The notes: generated from the letters alone by a model not told the origin. 64,000 bases of DNA from Pelagicoccus sp. SDUM812002 (GCF_031127835.1 NZ_JARXHX010000021.1:1-64000), one strand, 5' to 3'; counted from the first letter of the stretch, positions 8,669-17,851 are shown. Numbers and translations: made by a program.

Positions 8669-8797
8669 GCTTGAATCTGTTTGAGCTAGGTATGTGGCTG
8701 CAAGCCCTGTTGTTGGTTAAAAAGACTTTAAACTGCCGGTGTATTTGAGGAAATTTCCCAGATCCTTATCCATCCGCGATTCAGTGACGAAAACATA

Positions 8798-11635
8798 TTG
8801 TTTTCCTCCAAAGTCGTGACTCTCTCGAAACTGCTAACACTGTTGTCTCTTAAGATCCTTATCGTGGTGATTGTCACCATGAGCACGATCTCGGCACTGG
8901 CGTGGGGAGTCGCGGTGATGCAGAAATCATCGGGAGAAGGATCGGTTCACCGCAGAATGATAGGCGAGTTTGTCTTCCATGCTCGCGAGATGAGGTTGCT
9001 TCACGATGTATTTCTTTCGAGAGACACGGACTACCTGAGTTTTTTGGTGGAGAGCCGGATCCTTAAGTGCGAGGAGGTCATCGAGGCTATGGCGGCCAGT
9101 GGGAAGGCGAAACAGGATTACGAATGGGACGCTGTGGAAGGAGCGTTTCGTGATTACTTGAAGCTGGCGGATAAGGTTATCGGCTACCAGAATAGCGACT
9201 CCTATTATCGGGATTTTCAAAAGGGCTCGGAAGCATTCGAGTCGACCTTGGGTCGTTTGGAGCTGAGAGCGGAAACGGTGCTGCGAATGCAGGAAGCTGC
9301 TATACGCAACATGAAGTGGCTCGCTCTGGTTGGATCGCTTTTAACGCTTGGGGCCTTGGCCTATTTTTACCTGCGAACGATCAAGGAAACGATTCGCAGG
9401 TTGTCGGCCCCGATTATCCTCCTATCTCGCACTGCCGATCGAGCTGTTCGAGGCTCCAACAGTATCAGGTTAGCGAATACGGAGGTCGTTGAGCTCAAGA
9501 GTTTGGGTGAAAGCTTGCAGCAGTTTTCCAATCAAATGCATGAGTTGGTCGCTGAGCGAACCAAAGAGCTTACCCAGTCTAATTCCGCACTGGAAAAGCA
9601 AATCGAGAGGGCGGAGGAATTCGCTCGGCGGGCAAAGGAAGCGGAAGAAGCGAAGTCAAATTTCTTGGCAAGCATGAGCCACGAGATTCGAACTCCAATG
9701 AACGGGATTCTGGGTATGAATACAGTTTTGAGAGAAACGTCCCTCAACGATACCCAGCGTCGTTATCTGGATACGTTATCTAATTGCTCCGAGACGTTAA
9801 TGGTTTTGATCGATGATATCTTGGACTTTTCAAAGATCGAAGCGGGTAAGCTCGAGATGGACAATAGTCCCTTTGACCTGATCGAAGTGATGGAGGAAGT
9901 CGCGACGCTTTTCGCTCTGAGTGCGAGCCAGAAAGGCTTGGACATCGTCGTTTTACCGGATGGGAGACTCAGCGAGCCGGTTCTAGGTGACTCGCACCGT
10001 CTAAAGCAAGTCCTCTCGAACTTGGTCAGCAATGCGATAAAATTTACAGAGCGAGGCTCAATCGAGCTTGGCGTCGAGTTCGAGACGGAAGCCGATAGCT
10101 TAGTGGCGAGTATTTGGGTCCGGGATACAGGGATAGGAATCCCCGAGGAGATCCAAAGTAAGCTTTTCCAGGCGTTTTCGCAAGCGGATGGCTCGACATC
10201 TCGCAAGTTTGGCGGGACCGGGTTGGGCTTGGTTATCAGCCAACGACTTGTGGAATTGATGAACGGTCAGATCGGCGTTTTCAGCAACACCGGAAGTGGT
10301 TCCAGATTTTGGATACGCATACCTTTTACGCGGGTAGATGGGCCACGCTTTCAGCTTGGTGACAGGAAACTTGACAAGCTTTCCGATCGAAATGTCCTGA
10401 TCGTCTCAGATCGTCTGGAACTGGCTTTCTCGCTGAAGTATTCCCTGGAGGCAGTGCCTGTCCGAGCGGAAGTCGTGCCTGACTTCGAGTCGAGTCTGCC
10501 GTTAATGGAGGAGGCGAGCTTGGCGGGTCGGGCGTTCACCGATGTCGTTTTCGATGAATCCTTGGGACTCGGTCCGTGGAAGGCATGTTTTAAGGGGATG
10601 AATATCCGGAGCTTAATGCTGACGGATGCATCCCATCGCAGGACTGATCTTGATGTAGCGGTTTCTGGAATACAATTGTTGTTCGCTCCAGTTTCGGCTC
10701 GCCGTATTCTGCGTTCGTTTTTGAATGATCTGGTGTCGAGCTCGAAGAGTGGATCGGAATTACAGTCGCTACCTCAGTTTTCGAAAGCGAAGATCCTAGT
10801 GGTGGACGATAACATCGCGAATCGACTGGTCGCAGATGAGTTGTTCAAGCGCCACGGTTTCCAGCCGGATATGGCGACGAGCGGGTTGGAAGCGATCGAG
10901 GCTACTCGGCGGACCAAATACGACATCATATTTATGGACTGCATGATGCCGGAGCTGGACGGCTTTGAAACGACGGGGCTCATTCGCGGAGGGAGTGGGG
11001 GAACTCTCTGTCGCGATTCAGTGATCATCGCTTTGACTGCGAACGCGATGTCGGGAGATCGCGACAAATGTTTAGACGCGGGGATGGACGACTATCTCGC
11101 CAAACCGATCCGGCCAAAAGTTCTGACCGAGAAGCTACTGCAGGTTCTCGGCAAAGGAGACGACCTGCAGGCAATTTCCGCTTCGAGGCAGAGATTTCAG
11201 GTTTCAGCTCGGGAGGATGACAGCGTTCATACACATTCGTCTTTTGAGGTTGCAGCGCTTCTAGGGCCCCGTACCGAAGCGGAGCTATTCGATATGAACG
11301 AGCTCATTGGTATGTTCGGAGACGACAAGGAACTCATCGGAAGCCTCATCGATCAGTATTTGAGTGGCTTGGACGAGACTTATGAGGCTCTACGACTCGC
11401 CATAGAAGACGCTGCTGACATTAATAAAGCTCGCCTGCACTCGCACACGATGAAAGGGAGCTCTCGAAGTTTTGGAGCAAACCGTTTGGGCGATATCGCG
11501 GACTCGGTAGAAAATGCCTGCCTAGGAAACGACTGGGAATCTGTAGAAAGAGCTTGGACTATGATACCGGCGACTGTGGAAAAAACCAAGGCAGCGGCGC
11601 AAAGACTCGTTGAGGAGATGATGGGCGCTGACTAG
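8798..11635 (+). CDS. Membrane hybrid histidine kinase (HisKA-HATPase-pseudoREC-REC-Hpt)
   Basis: A BarA-like tripartite hybrid kinase of 945 residues. Two membrane segments (about 17-40 and 174-193) flank a ~130-residue periplasmic sensor region. A HAMP-like linker and coiled coil lead to HisKA SHEIRTPMNGILG with H295. The HATPase has NLVSNAIKFTE, DTGIGI and GGTGLGL. A first receiver (about 385-500 residues before the C-terminus) is degenerate: it lacks the Asp pair and ends LLFAPVS instead of the Lys loop. The second receiver is complete (VVDDN, MDCMMPELDG, ALTAN, AKPIRP). The C-terminal Hpt has HSHTMKGSSRSFG. The start is uncertain: TTG 8798 or GTG 8816, neither with a clear SD. It may phosphorylate separate regulators; none is adjacent. 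Confidence 0.93.
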   Translation: MFSSKVVTLSKLLTLLSLKILIVVIVTMSTISALAWGVAVMQKSSGEGSVHRRMIGEFVFHAREMRLLHDVFLSRDTDYLSFLVESRILKCEEVIEAMAASGKAKQDYEWDAVEGAFRDYLKLADKVIGYQNSDSYYRDFQKGSEAFESTLGRLELRAETVLRMQEAAIRNMKWLALVGSLLTLGALAYFYLRTIKETIRRLSAPIILLSRTADRAVRGSNSIRLANTEVVELKSLGESLQQFSNQMHELVAERTKELTQSNSALEKQIERAEEFARRAKEAEEAKSNFLASMSHEIRTPMNGILGMNTVLRETSLNDTQRRYLDTLSNCSETLMVLIDDILDFSKIEAGKLEMDNSPFDLIEVMEEVATLFALSASQKGLDIVVLPDGRLSEPVLGDSHRLKQVLSNLVSNAIKFTERGSIELGVEFETEADSLVASIWVRDTGIGIPEEIQSKLFQAFSQADGSTSRKFGGTGLGLVISQRLVELMNGQIGVFSNTGSGSRFWIRIPFTRVDGPRFQLGDRKLDKLSDRNVLIVSDRLELAFSLKYSLEAVPVRAEVVPDFESSLPLMEEASLAGRAFTDVVFDESLGLGPWKACFKGMNIRSLMLTDASHRRTDLDVAVSGIQLLFAPVSARRILRSFLNDLVSSSKSGSELQSLPQFSKAKILVVDDNIANRLVADELFKRHGFQPDMATSGLEAIEATRRTKYDIIFMDCMMPELDGFETTGLIRGGSGGTLCRDSVIIALTANAMSGDRDKCLDAGMDDYLAKPIRPKVLTEKLLQVLGKGDDLQAISASRQRFQVSAREDDSVHTHSSFEVAALLGPRTEAELFDMNELIGMFGDDKELIGSLIDQYLSGLDETYEALRLAIEDAADINKARLHSHTMKGSSRSFGANRLGDIADSVENACLGNDWESVERAWTMIPATVEKTKAAAQRLVEEMMGAD

Positions 11636-11640
11636 CGACC

Positions 11641-11674
11641 ACAAAAAAGCTCGCTGCGTAAGAACGGCGAGCTT
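11641..11674 (-). terminator. Terminator of the lar operon (reverse strand)
   Basis: An 8-bp stem AAGCTCGC/GCGAGCTT with a 12-nt loop. Read on the reverse strand it is followed by TTTTTTGT, so it terminates leftward transcription coming from the larEBC operon, about 25 nt past the last stop. Confidence 0.75.
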
Positions 11675-11699
11675 GGCTGCGGTAGGATTTGCAAAAGTG

Positions 11700-11891
11700 T
11701 TACTTCGTGTCCCTTGGCTTCTTGCGAAAAGTCGCTATAGCGACTGCGACAGCTGCTAGAGTGGCGACGCCTGTGAATATGGTGAGCCAATTAACTTCCC
11801 ACCCGGAGTGGGAGTGAGGTACGGCAGTAGTGTGAGCGGATACGCTGGCTGCAATAGCGAGAGATGCAAAGGTGGTGGTCGTCTTTTTCAT
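11700..11891 (-). CDS. Small membrane protein after larC
   Basis: A 63-residue ORF starting MKKTTTTFASLAIAASVSAH, which looks like a signal peptide or first membrane helix. A His/Ser segment (TTAVPHSHSGW) follows, then a clear transmembrane helix (LTIFTGVATLAAVAVAIATF) and the basic tail RKKPRDTK. An in-frame upstream start would overlap larC and spoil the signal, so I chose 11891. It is the last gene of the lar operon, 25 nt after larC and just before a terminator. The few His residues and the context hint at a nickel-related accessory role, but this is speculation. Confidence 0.6.
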   Translation of the reverse strand: MKKTTTTFASLAIAASVSAHTTAVPHSHSGWEVNWLTIFTGVATLAAVAVAIATFRKKPRDTK

Positions 11892-11916
11892 TTTTGTCAG
11901 GAGTCTTTGGAGGGTC

Positions 11917-13131
11917 TCAGGATCGGGCAATATTTCGTTTCAGTTCTTGGAGGGAAATATGGTTCTTCTGGGCAAGTTCTTTGAGGGATTCGTATTCGAG
12001 CTTGGTCTTCTTTTTTCCGGAAGGCATCTCGGATTCCTTAGCTAGAACCGTACCGTAGTCGGTCTCGATGGCAACCTTTCTTCTGGCGAGGGTTCGTCTT
12101 TGAGCTTTATGGAATCGGACGCCGATGCTGCTGCTGTTTTCTAAAATATAGTCGGCCACGGCGTCTCGGGATTCGGAAGTGGACAAGGCGCTCAGAAGGA
12201 TTGCCGGGCGACCTTTTTTCATTTGTACGGCGCTTAGATGAAAGTCTAGCGCGCCCGCCTCGATCAGGCCATCTTGGAAGTCCGTGCCGAGATATTCGCC
12301 AGAGAAATCGTCCAAGTTGGTTTCGACCACCCAGACTTCGGTTGCTTCAGTTTTCGCGGGGGCGAGCAGTGAAGTGCGAATAACATTAGCAGCCCTGAAA
12401 TCTTTCTTGCCCGGCCCATAGGCGATTTCCTGGGTGGGAGTCGGAGGGGGGGTAAACTCGGGCTGAAGGTATTTTAGGATTGCGGCGCCCGTCGGCGTGC
12501 AGCGTTCGCCTTGCTCATCACCTTTGTAAGTTGGGATCCCTTTAAGGATGTCTGCAGTTGCGGGGGCAGGTACCGGGAGCAACCCGTGCTCCGTCTTTAC
12601 CGTTCCGAAACCGAGGCAGACTGGATCGCTGTAGCACTTTGAGATATCGAGGCGATCGATTAGCACTGCACAGCCGACGATATCCAAGATCGAGTCGACG
12701 CCGCTTACCTCGTGGAAATGGATTTTCTCGATGGGAATATTATGTATCCGAGCTTCGGATTCGCCGATGATTAGGAAAATCGATTTCGCTATTTCCTTGG
12801 CTCGCTGGGAAATGTGTCCCGCTTCGATGAGCGCGAGTATGTCGCTAAGGTGCCGATGCGGAGAATGATCGTGACTGTGTGCGTGGCCGCCGTGGTCGTG
12901 GCTGTGTGAGTGTGTTTCGCTGTGGGCCTCTCCTGTATCGATAATGTTGATATGCCGGCAGACGATACCGTTTTTGTTGAGGGTTTGGATTTCGACTCTT
13001 CCGTCTGGAAGGTGAAGTTTGGCGGGTAGTTCGACGACCTCGTCGTAAGCGTCGGCGAGGGAACAAAGAGCGCTCAGCAGCATGTCTCCGGCGATGCCAG
13101 AAAAGGGTTCTAGGTAGAGGGTGTTGGACAT
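11917..13131 (-). CDS. larC: Nickel insertion protein LarC
   Basis: A 404-residue protein matching LarC, the CTP-dependent cyclometallase that inserts nickel into the pincer nucleotide used by LarA-type racemases. It opens with TLYLEPFSGIAGDMLLSALCSL. A His/Asp-rich metal-storage stretch covers residues 70-94. The conserved IHFHEVSGVDSILDIVG and CTPTGAAIL follow. In Lactobacillus plantarum the protein is made by a programmed frameshift (LarC1/LarC2); here it is one uninterrupted frame. Start ATG 13131 lies six bases after the larB stop, so the two are probably translationally coupled. Confidence 0.95.
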   Translation of the reverse strand: MSNTLYLEPFSGIAGDMLLSALCSLADAYDEVVELPAKLHLPDGRVEIQTLNKNGIVCRHINIIDTGEAHSETHSHSHDHGGHAHSHDHSPHRHLSDILALIEAGHISQRAKEIAKSIFLIIGESEARIHNIPIEKIHFHEVSGVDSILDIVGCAVLIDRLDISKCYSDPVCLGFGTVKTEHGLLPVPAPATADILKGIPTYKGDEQGERCTPTGAAILKYLQPEFTPPPTPTQEIAYGPGKKDFRAANVIRTSLLAPAKTEATEVWVVETNLDDFSGEYLGTDFQDGLIEAGALDFHLSAVQMKKGRPAILLSALSTSESRDAVADYILENSSSIGVRFHKAQRRTLARRKVAIETDYGTVLAKESEMPSGKKKTKLEYESLKELAQKNHISLQELKRNIARS

Positions 13132-13137
13132 GAGGAC

Positions 13138-13794
13138 TTAGGCGAAACTTTGGATGATTCGGTAGGCGGCCATGGCGGCGCCATAGCCGTTGTCGATGTT
13201 CACTACTGTGAGGCCGTTGGCGCAGCTGGAAAGCATGGTATTGAGGGCGACGGTTCCGCCCTCTGAGACGCCATAGCCTACGGATGCGGGTACAGCGATG
13301 ATGGGTTGGGGAAGCAATCCACCCACCGCGGTGGGCAGGGCTCCCTCGAATCCGGCCACTACGATCAGGACTTTGTATCTCCGAAGCTCGTCGACCTTGG
13401 AAAGCAGACGATGAATCCCAGCGATGCCAATGTCGTTGTACCGCTTAGCCTTGCAGCCTAGAAACGTGAGGGTGTGGTAGGCTTCGTTGACCACGAAAGC
13501 ATCGGAAGTGCCGGCCGAGAGGATTGCTATCTCGCTCGCGCTGCCTTCCAGGTCGGGAGAATCTTCAAGAGCGAAAATGCCGGAAATCTCGTCGTAGAAG
13601 CTCCCCGGAAAGCGTTCTGCGAGGGCGACGCCTTTGCTCGGTTGCACTTTGGTTGCGAGTGCGTTCAGCCCTTTTTCCTTATAGCTTTGCAAGATGTCGC
13701 CAAGCACGGCGAGAGGCTTGCTTGCCCCAAATATGACTTCGGGAAATCCTAGGCGTTCAGTGCGGTTGAAATCTATTTCGAAGGAGTCGCTCAT
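13138..13794 (-). CDS. larB: LarB, pyridinium-3,5-dicarboxylate mononucleotide synthase
   Basis: A 218-residue protein of the AIR-carboxylase-like LarB family, which carboxylates and hydrolyses nicotinic acid adenine dinucleotide in the first step of nickel-pincer cofactor synthesis. Diagnostic segments are RLGFPEVIFGASK near the N-terminus, ILSAGTSDAFVVNEAYHTL, and the C-terminal PTAVGGLLPQPIIAVPASVGYG with NIDNGYGA. Its start overlaps the larE stop by four bases (ATGA-type), indicating translational coupling. The length is slightly shorter than typical LarB, but the catalytic PurE-like domain is complete. Confidence 0.95.
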   Translation of the reverse strand: MSDSFEIDFNRTERLGFPEVIFGASKPLAVLGDILQSYKEKGLNALATKVQPSKGVALAERFPGSFYDEISGIFALEDSPDLEGSASEIAILSAGTSDAFVVNEAYHTLTFLGCKAKRYNDIGIAGIHRLLSKVDELRRYKVLIVVAGFEGALPTAVGGLLPQPIIAVPASVGYGVSEGGTVALNTMLSSCANGLTVVNIDNGYGAAMAAYRIIQSFA

Positions 13795-14624
13795 TTTTGA
13801 GAAGGCAGGTCGCGGTTCAGTTTTCCTGATACCAATCCTTCTGCATCGAGGGTAGTATTTGGGAAACCGATTGCGGCAAACGTTTCGGTAATTTTTGGCA
13901 GGTGTTTTTTTAACTGCTCGAGGTCCCTCGTGGGGACTTCAATTCGCGCTTCCTCTGGGTAGTGTCGAACGCGCGCTTGCTTGAATCCATATCGGGTCAG
14001 GACGGTTTCCGCGAGCTCGATGCGACTCAGCTTCTCGCGTGTGACTGCTTGGCCGTAGGGAATTCGGGAGCTGAGGCAGGGGCTGGCGGGCTTGTCCCAG
14101 TTGGAAAGGCCGAGGTGTCTCGCGAGCTTGCGGACAGCAGTTTTGTCGAGGCCACAATCGGCCAGCGGCGAACGGACCTTGGCTTTGGAAGCTGCCTGCA
14201 AGCCGGGACGATAGTCGCCAAGGTCGTCGCTATTGGTTCCGTTGGTGGCGACGAATCCGGGGTGTTTTCCGAGTAGAGCGGAAAGGTCTTGGTAGAGGTG
14301 GCTCTTGCAGGCGAAACAGCGATTGAAGGGGTTGGTGTAGTAGGCTTCGTCTTCGATCTCCTGGGTGTGGATGATTTCGAGCTTAATATCGTGCTTCTGG
14401 CAGAAGTCTTTGGCTTCTTGAAGATCGGAGCGTTTCAAGCTCGGCGAGTCTGAAATGCATCCGATGGCGCCCTCCTTGCCGAGGAACCTGCGCGCGAGAA
14501 AAAGCACGAGAGCGGAATCCACGCCTCCTGAAAAGGCTGTCAGGCTGCCCTGTATCTTGCCGAACCATCTTTCGAGCTCGAGCAAGGTATCTTCAGTTTT
14601 CGATTCGGAGTTCACTCTTTTCAT
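13791..14624 (-). CDS. larE: LarE, ATP-dependent sacrificial sulfur transferase
   Basis: A 277-residue PP-loop enzyme that adenylates the dicarboxylated pyridinium nucleotide and transfers sulfur. The PP-loop is SGGVDS at residues 32-37. The TNGTNSDDLGDYRPG and KVRSPLADCGLDK segments are typical. The segment SPCLSSRIPYG places C183 where the sacrificial Cys of the Lactobacillus enzyme (Cys176) sits, so it likely donates its own sulfur. It is the first gene of larE-larB-larC. No larA racemase or nickel transporter is in the window, so the client enzyme must be elsewhere. Confidence 0.94.
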   Translation of the reverse strand: MKRVNSESKTEDTLLELERWFGKIQGSLTAFSGGVDSALVLFLARRFLGKEGAIGCISDSPSLKRSDLQEAKDFCQKHDIKLEIIHTQEIEDEAYYTNPFNRCFACKSHLYQDLSALLGKHPGFVATNGTNSDDLGDYRPGLQAASKAKVRSPLADCGLDKTAVRKLARHLGLSNWDKPASPCLSSRIPYGQAVTREKLSRIELAETVLTRYGFKQARVRHYPEEARIEVPTRDLEQLKKHLPKITETFAAIGFPNTTLDAEGLVSGKLNRDLPSQK

Positions 14625-14728
14625 ACTCGGGAAGTGGGTATTTGACTGCGAGGCTTGAGTAAATGCGAGGATAGTCTCGCTTAGATTAGATCTAGTAAGG
14701 CTGCGGATAAGCTTGATTTAAGAGGGAC

Positions 14729-14757
14729 AACCCTGACAATCGTCCTCAGGGTTTTGC
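14729..14757 (+). terminator. Weak terminator-like hairpin upstream of a hybrid kinase
   Basis: An 8-bp stem AACCCTGA/TCAGGGTT with an 8-nt loop and a short TT tail, about 95 nt before the kinase start and oriented with it. It could be an attenuator or a leader hairpin. The T-run is poor, so confidence is low. Confidence 0.3.
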
Positions 14758-14850
14758 GAAAAACGCCAACACGTGCGTCTTTTAAACCCAATAATTTTCG
14801 AGCAAGTTGTGTAAAGAATCGCTAGGGTTTGGGAGTCGTCCACTTTAGGT

Positions 14851-16485
14851 ATGGTCGAAACAGAACACGTCAGTAAGAGGAGAGATAATGAGGAGGGGCG
14901 TCGCGAGAAGAGCGTTCGCCGCATTCTCGTAGTGCAAGAGAGTGAAGTAGATCGAGAGTTCTTGGAGCGCTTGTTTCATGCTCGAGGAATGCTTGAACAT
15001 TTCAGCCTCAGCTTCGCTTCGGATCGAACCGAGGCTCTGGCCTTGCTCAAGAGCCAGGGATTCTCGGTCCTCTTGTTGGACTTGGGGCTAAGCTCGGTGG
15101 TCGACATGCAGTCCCTCGATGTTTTACAAAAGAATGCAAACTGTCCCTTGCTGATCCTAAGTCCGATGGATGACCGAGACATCGCTCGCGAGGTCATGCA
15201 AAGAGGGGTCCAGGACTACATCAGCAAGAATGAGCTGACAGCGATCGCCCTGGAGCGTACCATCAATCACTCCATCGAGCGCTACCACTTGATAGCTGAG
15301 TTGTCTCAGGCCAAGCGCAAAGTGGAGGCCGCCTCGCAGGCGAAGAGCGATTTCCTCGCCGTCATGAGCCATGAGTTTCGAACTCCGATGAACGGGATCA
15401 TCGGCGGGATCAACCTGCTTTCCTCGCTTTGCGAGAAACCTCAATCGCTCGAGCTGCTCAATATGATGAGGCAGTGCGCGGAGAGCCAGTTGACACTGAT
15501 TGGCGATGTGCTGGACATCAGTAAAATCGAAGCTGGCGGTCTGGAGCTTGCATATGAAGCTTTCAGCCCTCGGGACCTGATCTCCAGCGTGCTGAGCGCG
15601 ATGTCATATTCGGCCCAGGAAAAAGGGCTCAAGCTCGCGGTCGAAATTGCCCCAGGTATGCCTAGCGAATTGATCTCGGACGCACGGCGCCTGCGCCAAG
15701 TGCTGGTCAATTTGGTCGGCAACGCCGTCAAGTTTACCTCGGAAGGGGAAGTGAGGATCCATGCGAGAAAGTTGGACGGTGATTTGGTCGAGTTCCGGGT
15801 TACGGATACTGGGATCGGCATCGCTCCGTCGGATATCGATAAGGTTTTCGAGACCTTCACACAGGTCGACTCCACCTATAGTCGCCGGTATCAGGGGACA
15901 GGTTTGGGTCTAGCCATCTGCAAGCGCCTGGTTCACATGCTGGGAGGTACGATCCGAGTCGAAAGCAAGATTGGCGAAGGGTCGGACTTCCGTTTCACAG
16001 TTTCTTGTCGCGATCGCGAACAGGTAACCGAGCAGATGAGGGACCTCGAGAACGAGATGTCAAAGGGCTTTGCCAGAGCGTATCCATTGTCGGTTTTGGT
16101 TGTGGAGGATAGTCCGTTGGTTCGCAGCTTTTTTTCTGCTACCCTGGCAAAGCTCGGCTACGAGTCGCACGAGGCGAACAATGGTTCTGAAGCGCTGCGG
16201 TTAGCGGAAGCCAATCACTACGACGCCATTTTCATGGACGTTCGCATGCCAGACCTCGATGGCTTCGAAACGGCCGCAATGCTCTTTGAAATTCAGGAAA
16301 AGCGTGACGGGGGAATACCGTATGTAGCTGCCATAACCTCTACCGTTAACAAGGATGTCAGGAGAAAATGCGAAGCGGTGGGGATTGACTGCCTGCTCGG
16401 CAAGCCGATCGAAATCGAAGAAATTTGCGCGACTCTCAGGACTGCCTCGCTTTCGAAGCAAAAGCTAGCGAAGCGGAATCACTAA
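14851..16485 (+). CDS. Cytoplasmic hybrid histidine kinase (REC-HisKA-HATPase-REC)
   Basis: A 544-residue soluble hybrid kinase without membrane segments. An N-terminal receiver-like domain keeps the phosphoacceptor D77 (LLLDLGL) but has Gln-Glu (residues 29-30, LVVQES) where the metal-binding acidic pair normally is, so its phosphorylation is doubtful. HisKA is [15 protein letters not shown] with H174. The HATPase has [16 protein letters not shown] and GTGLGL. A C-terminal receiver is complete ([28 protein letters not shown]). It probably takes input from another protein via the N-terminal receiver. The 3' end overlaps the convergent TPR gene by four bases. Confidence 0.93.
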   Translation: MVETEHVSKRRDNEEGRREKSVRRILVVQESEVDREFLERLFHARGMLEHFSLSFASDRTEALALLKSQGFSVLLLDLGLSSVVDMQSLDVLQKNANCPLLILSPMDDRDIAREVMQRGVQDYISKNELTAIALERTINHSIERYHLIAELSQAKRKVEAASQAKSDFLAVMSHEFRTPMNGIIGGINLLSSLCEKPQSLELLNMMRQCAESQLTLIGDVLDISKIEAGGLELAYEAFSPRDLISSVLSAMSYSAQEKGLKLAVEIAPGMPSELISDARRLRQVLVNLVGNAVKFTSEGEVRIHARKLDGDLVEFRVTDTGIGIAPSDIDKVFETFTQVDSTYSRRYQGTGLGLAICKRLVHMLGGTIRVESKIGEGSDFRFTVSCRDREQVTEQMRDLENEMSKGFARAYPLSVLVVEDSPLVRSFFSATLAKLGYESHEANNGSEALRLAEANHYDAIFMDVRMPDLDGFETAAMLFEIQEKRDGGIPYVAAITSTVNKDVRRKCEAVGIDCLLGKPIEIEEICATLRTASLSKQKLAKRNH

Positions 16486-16970
16486 GCGTCGCCTTGGTTC
16501 TTCAGCCAATTCCAAAACCCTTCGAGGTCTGGGTCGTCGACACCCTCCTGCTCGAACTCCTTGTCGAGCTTGATCGCGGAGTCAAGGTGGTCTGAGGCGC
16601 CTTGGAACTCCCCGAGGAGGGAGCAATAGCAAGCGAGATTGTACCAGAGGACGGGTTCTCGTGGATGGAGGGCCAAACCTTGTAGGGCGACTGCCTTGGC
16701 CTCTCCGTACATGTTCATCTCGCGCAGGGCGTAGGCCCAGTTTGTCCAAGCCTGAGGTGAACCGGGTAATTGCTCTGCTAGCTGCTTGGAAACAGCCGCC
16801 ATGACCTCCCAGTTCTTGGTTTCCAGATACAGACGGGAACGCATGAGGAGAACGTCGTCCAGGATTCGATCCGAAGCAGGGATTGCGTCTAGCTCGACAG
16901 ATGCTTCCTCCAGCATGCCGAGCTCTATGTATCCGTTCGCGTAGGACAGGCGTGTGGCTGTGGGTATCAT
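16482..16970 (-). CDS. Tetratricopeptide repeat protein
   Basis: A 162-residue all-helical protein with TPR-like repeats. Clear ones are [53 protein letters not shown] and [29 protein letters not shown], giving about four repeats in tandem. No signal peptide is present, so it is cytoplasmic. TPR proteins act as protein-protein scaffolds; the partner is not evident. It lies in a reverse-strand run with the two DUF2721 genes, four bases from the start of the run's next gene upstream. The stop overlaps the convergent kinase gene. Confidence 0.85.
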   Translation of the reverse strand: MIPTATRLSYANGYIELGMLEEASVELDAIPASDRILDDVLLMRSRLYLETKNWEVMAAVSKQLAEQLPGSPQAWTNWAYALREMNMYGEAKAVALQGLALHPREPVLWYNLACYCSLLGEFQGASDHLDSAIKLDKEFEQEGVDDPDLEGFWNWLKNQGDA

Positions 16971-16974
16971 GCTC

Positions 16975-17418
16975 TTAGGAGCGATTATTGACTTCTTCCT
17001 TCAGTGTCACGAAGTGTTGGGTTGTTTCGCGGAGGGCGTAGAGCAAGCCTGATGCGAGGGCCACCAGACTGCAAAGGAAAGTGGCGATGACTGCCCCCGC
17101 GAGGGGTAGATCGGCGATGGTGGCGAATGCTAGTAGAACGGCTGTGAGGAGCGATAGACACATCGAGCCGTAGAGCGTAGCGATAGCGTTTCGCAGGAGA
17201 AGAGAACGTTGCTTCAGGTTGCTGATCTGTTTCTCGAGGGAGCTGGCGTAGTCGATGTTGTCACGGCTTCCGTCAGAGACGAGAGTACGAATCCCTTGCA
17301 CGATTCGGCTGAAGCGCGTCTGCAAGGCCCAAGCCAAGGTCGCGGCCGATGTCATCATCAAAAATGGGGCGAGGATAGCCTCGTAGTTTTCGAGGGTGAG
17401 CTGTGTCAGGTCACTCAT
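16975..17418 (-). CDS. DUF2721-type membrane protein, second paralogue
   Basis: A 147-residue membrane protein starting MSDLTQLTLENYEAILAPFLMMTSAATLAW. It has an N-terminal hydrophobic stretch, a charged central segment (QISNLKQRSLLLRNAIATLYG), and two C-terminal hydrophobic hairpin helices. The pattern matches the DUF2721 family. The start at 17418 is chosen because the longer frame lies inside the upstream paralogue. The start overlaps the upstream gene's end by eight bases, so the two are probably co-translated. Function of the family is unknown; the tandem pair may form a hetero-oligomer (inference). Confidence 0.85.
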   Translation of the reverse strand: MSDLTQLTLENYEAILAPFLMMTSAATLAWALQTRFSRIVQGIRTLVSDGSRDNIDYASSLEKQISNLKQRSLLLRNAIATLYGSMCLSLLTAVLLAFATIADLPLAGAVIATFLCSLVALASGLLYALRETTQHFVTLKEEVNNRS

Positions 17419-17851
17419 CTGAGATCTCGAGTTGCACGATTCTGTAGGAAAGGATGGCTTCGCGCGTCGCATAGCCGAGACCGACGAAAAGGAAAGCAAG
17501 GGAGAGTCCGAAAAGGATGAAGACAAGAACTGAAGAAGCGATGGAGCTGAGCACTCCAATACCCAAGGCTATCGAAGAAAAAACGAGAAAGACAACCGTG
17601 GTATAGAAGCAAAAGATGGCGTTTCGCACCAAGCGGGCCCGTTGCATTAGCGAGGCAATTTGCTGGCTCACCCGATTTAAGGTAGGGCTGAATGGCTCAG
17701 CGCTCCGACGCTCGCTGTTCAGCTGACGTATGACACCCACTAAGGTGCTGTACTTCGATTGCAACCCAGCGAGCAGCAGCCCCACGCCGGTTACCAGCAC
17801 GGCTGGCGCGAGGGAAGCATTGATGAAGTTGATTGCGTCCTGTAGTTGCAT
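17411..17851 (-). CDS. DUF2721-type membrane protein, first paralogue
   Basis: A 146-residue membrane protein beginning MQLQDAINFINASLAPAVLVTGVGLLLAG. A central RVSQQIASLMQRARLVRNAIFCFY segment mirrors the downstream paralogue's QISNLKQRSLLLRNAIATLY. Two further hydrophobic segments (VFLVFSSIALGIGVL and SVLVFILFGLSLAFLFVGLG) complete the DUF2721 pattern. It is the first gene of a three-gene reverse-strand run with its paralogue and the TPR protein. No catalytic residues are evident. Confidence 0.85.
   Translation of the reverse strand: MQLQDAINFINASLAPAVLVTGVGLLLAGLQSKYSTLVGVIRQLNSERRSAEPFSPTLNRVSQQIASLMQRARLVRNAIFCFYTTVVFLVFSSIALGIGVLSSIASSVLVFILFGLSLAFLFVGLGYATREAILSYRIVQLEISDE

Noticed and set aside
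11917-13131. Possible programmed frameshift in larC, as in Lactobacillus
   Set aside because: The frame is continuous over 404 codons from a normal start and covers both LarC1 and LarC2 parts.
14621-14641. ATAC-N11-GTAT inverted repeat at the larE start, considered as a NikR site
   Set aside because: NikR sites are GTATGA-N16-TCATAC type with a different orientation and spacing; the match is too short.
14718-14924. 68-aa reverse-strand ORF upstream of the hybrid kinase
   Set aside because: It overlaps the kinase start, lacks a family pattern and an SD, and is Ser/Leu/Arg-rich like a shadow frame.
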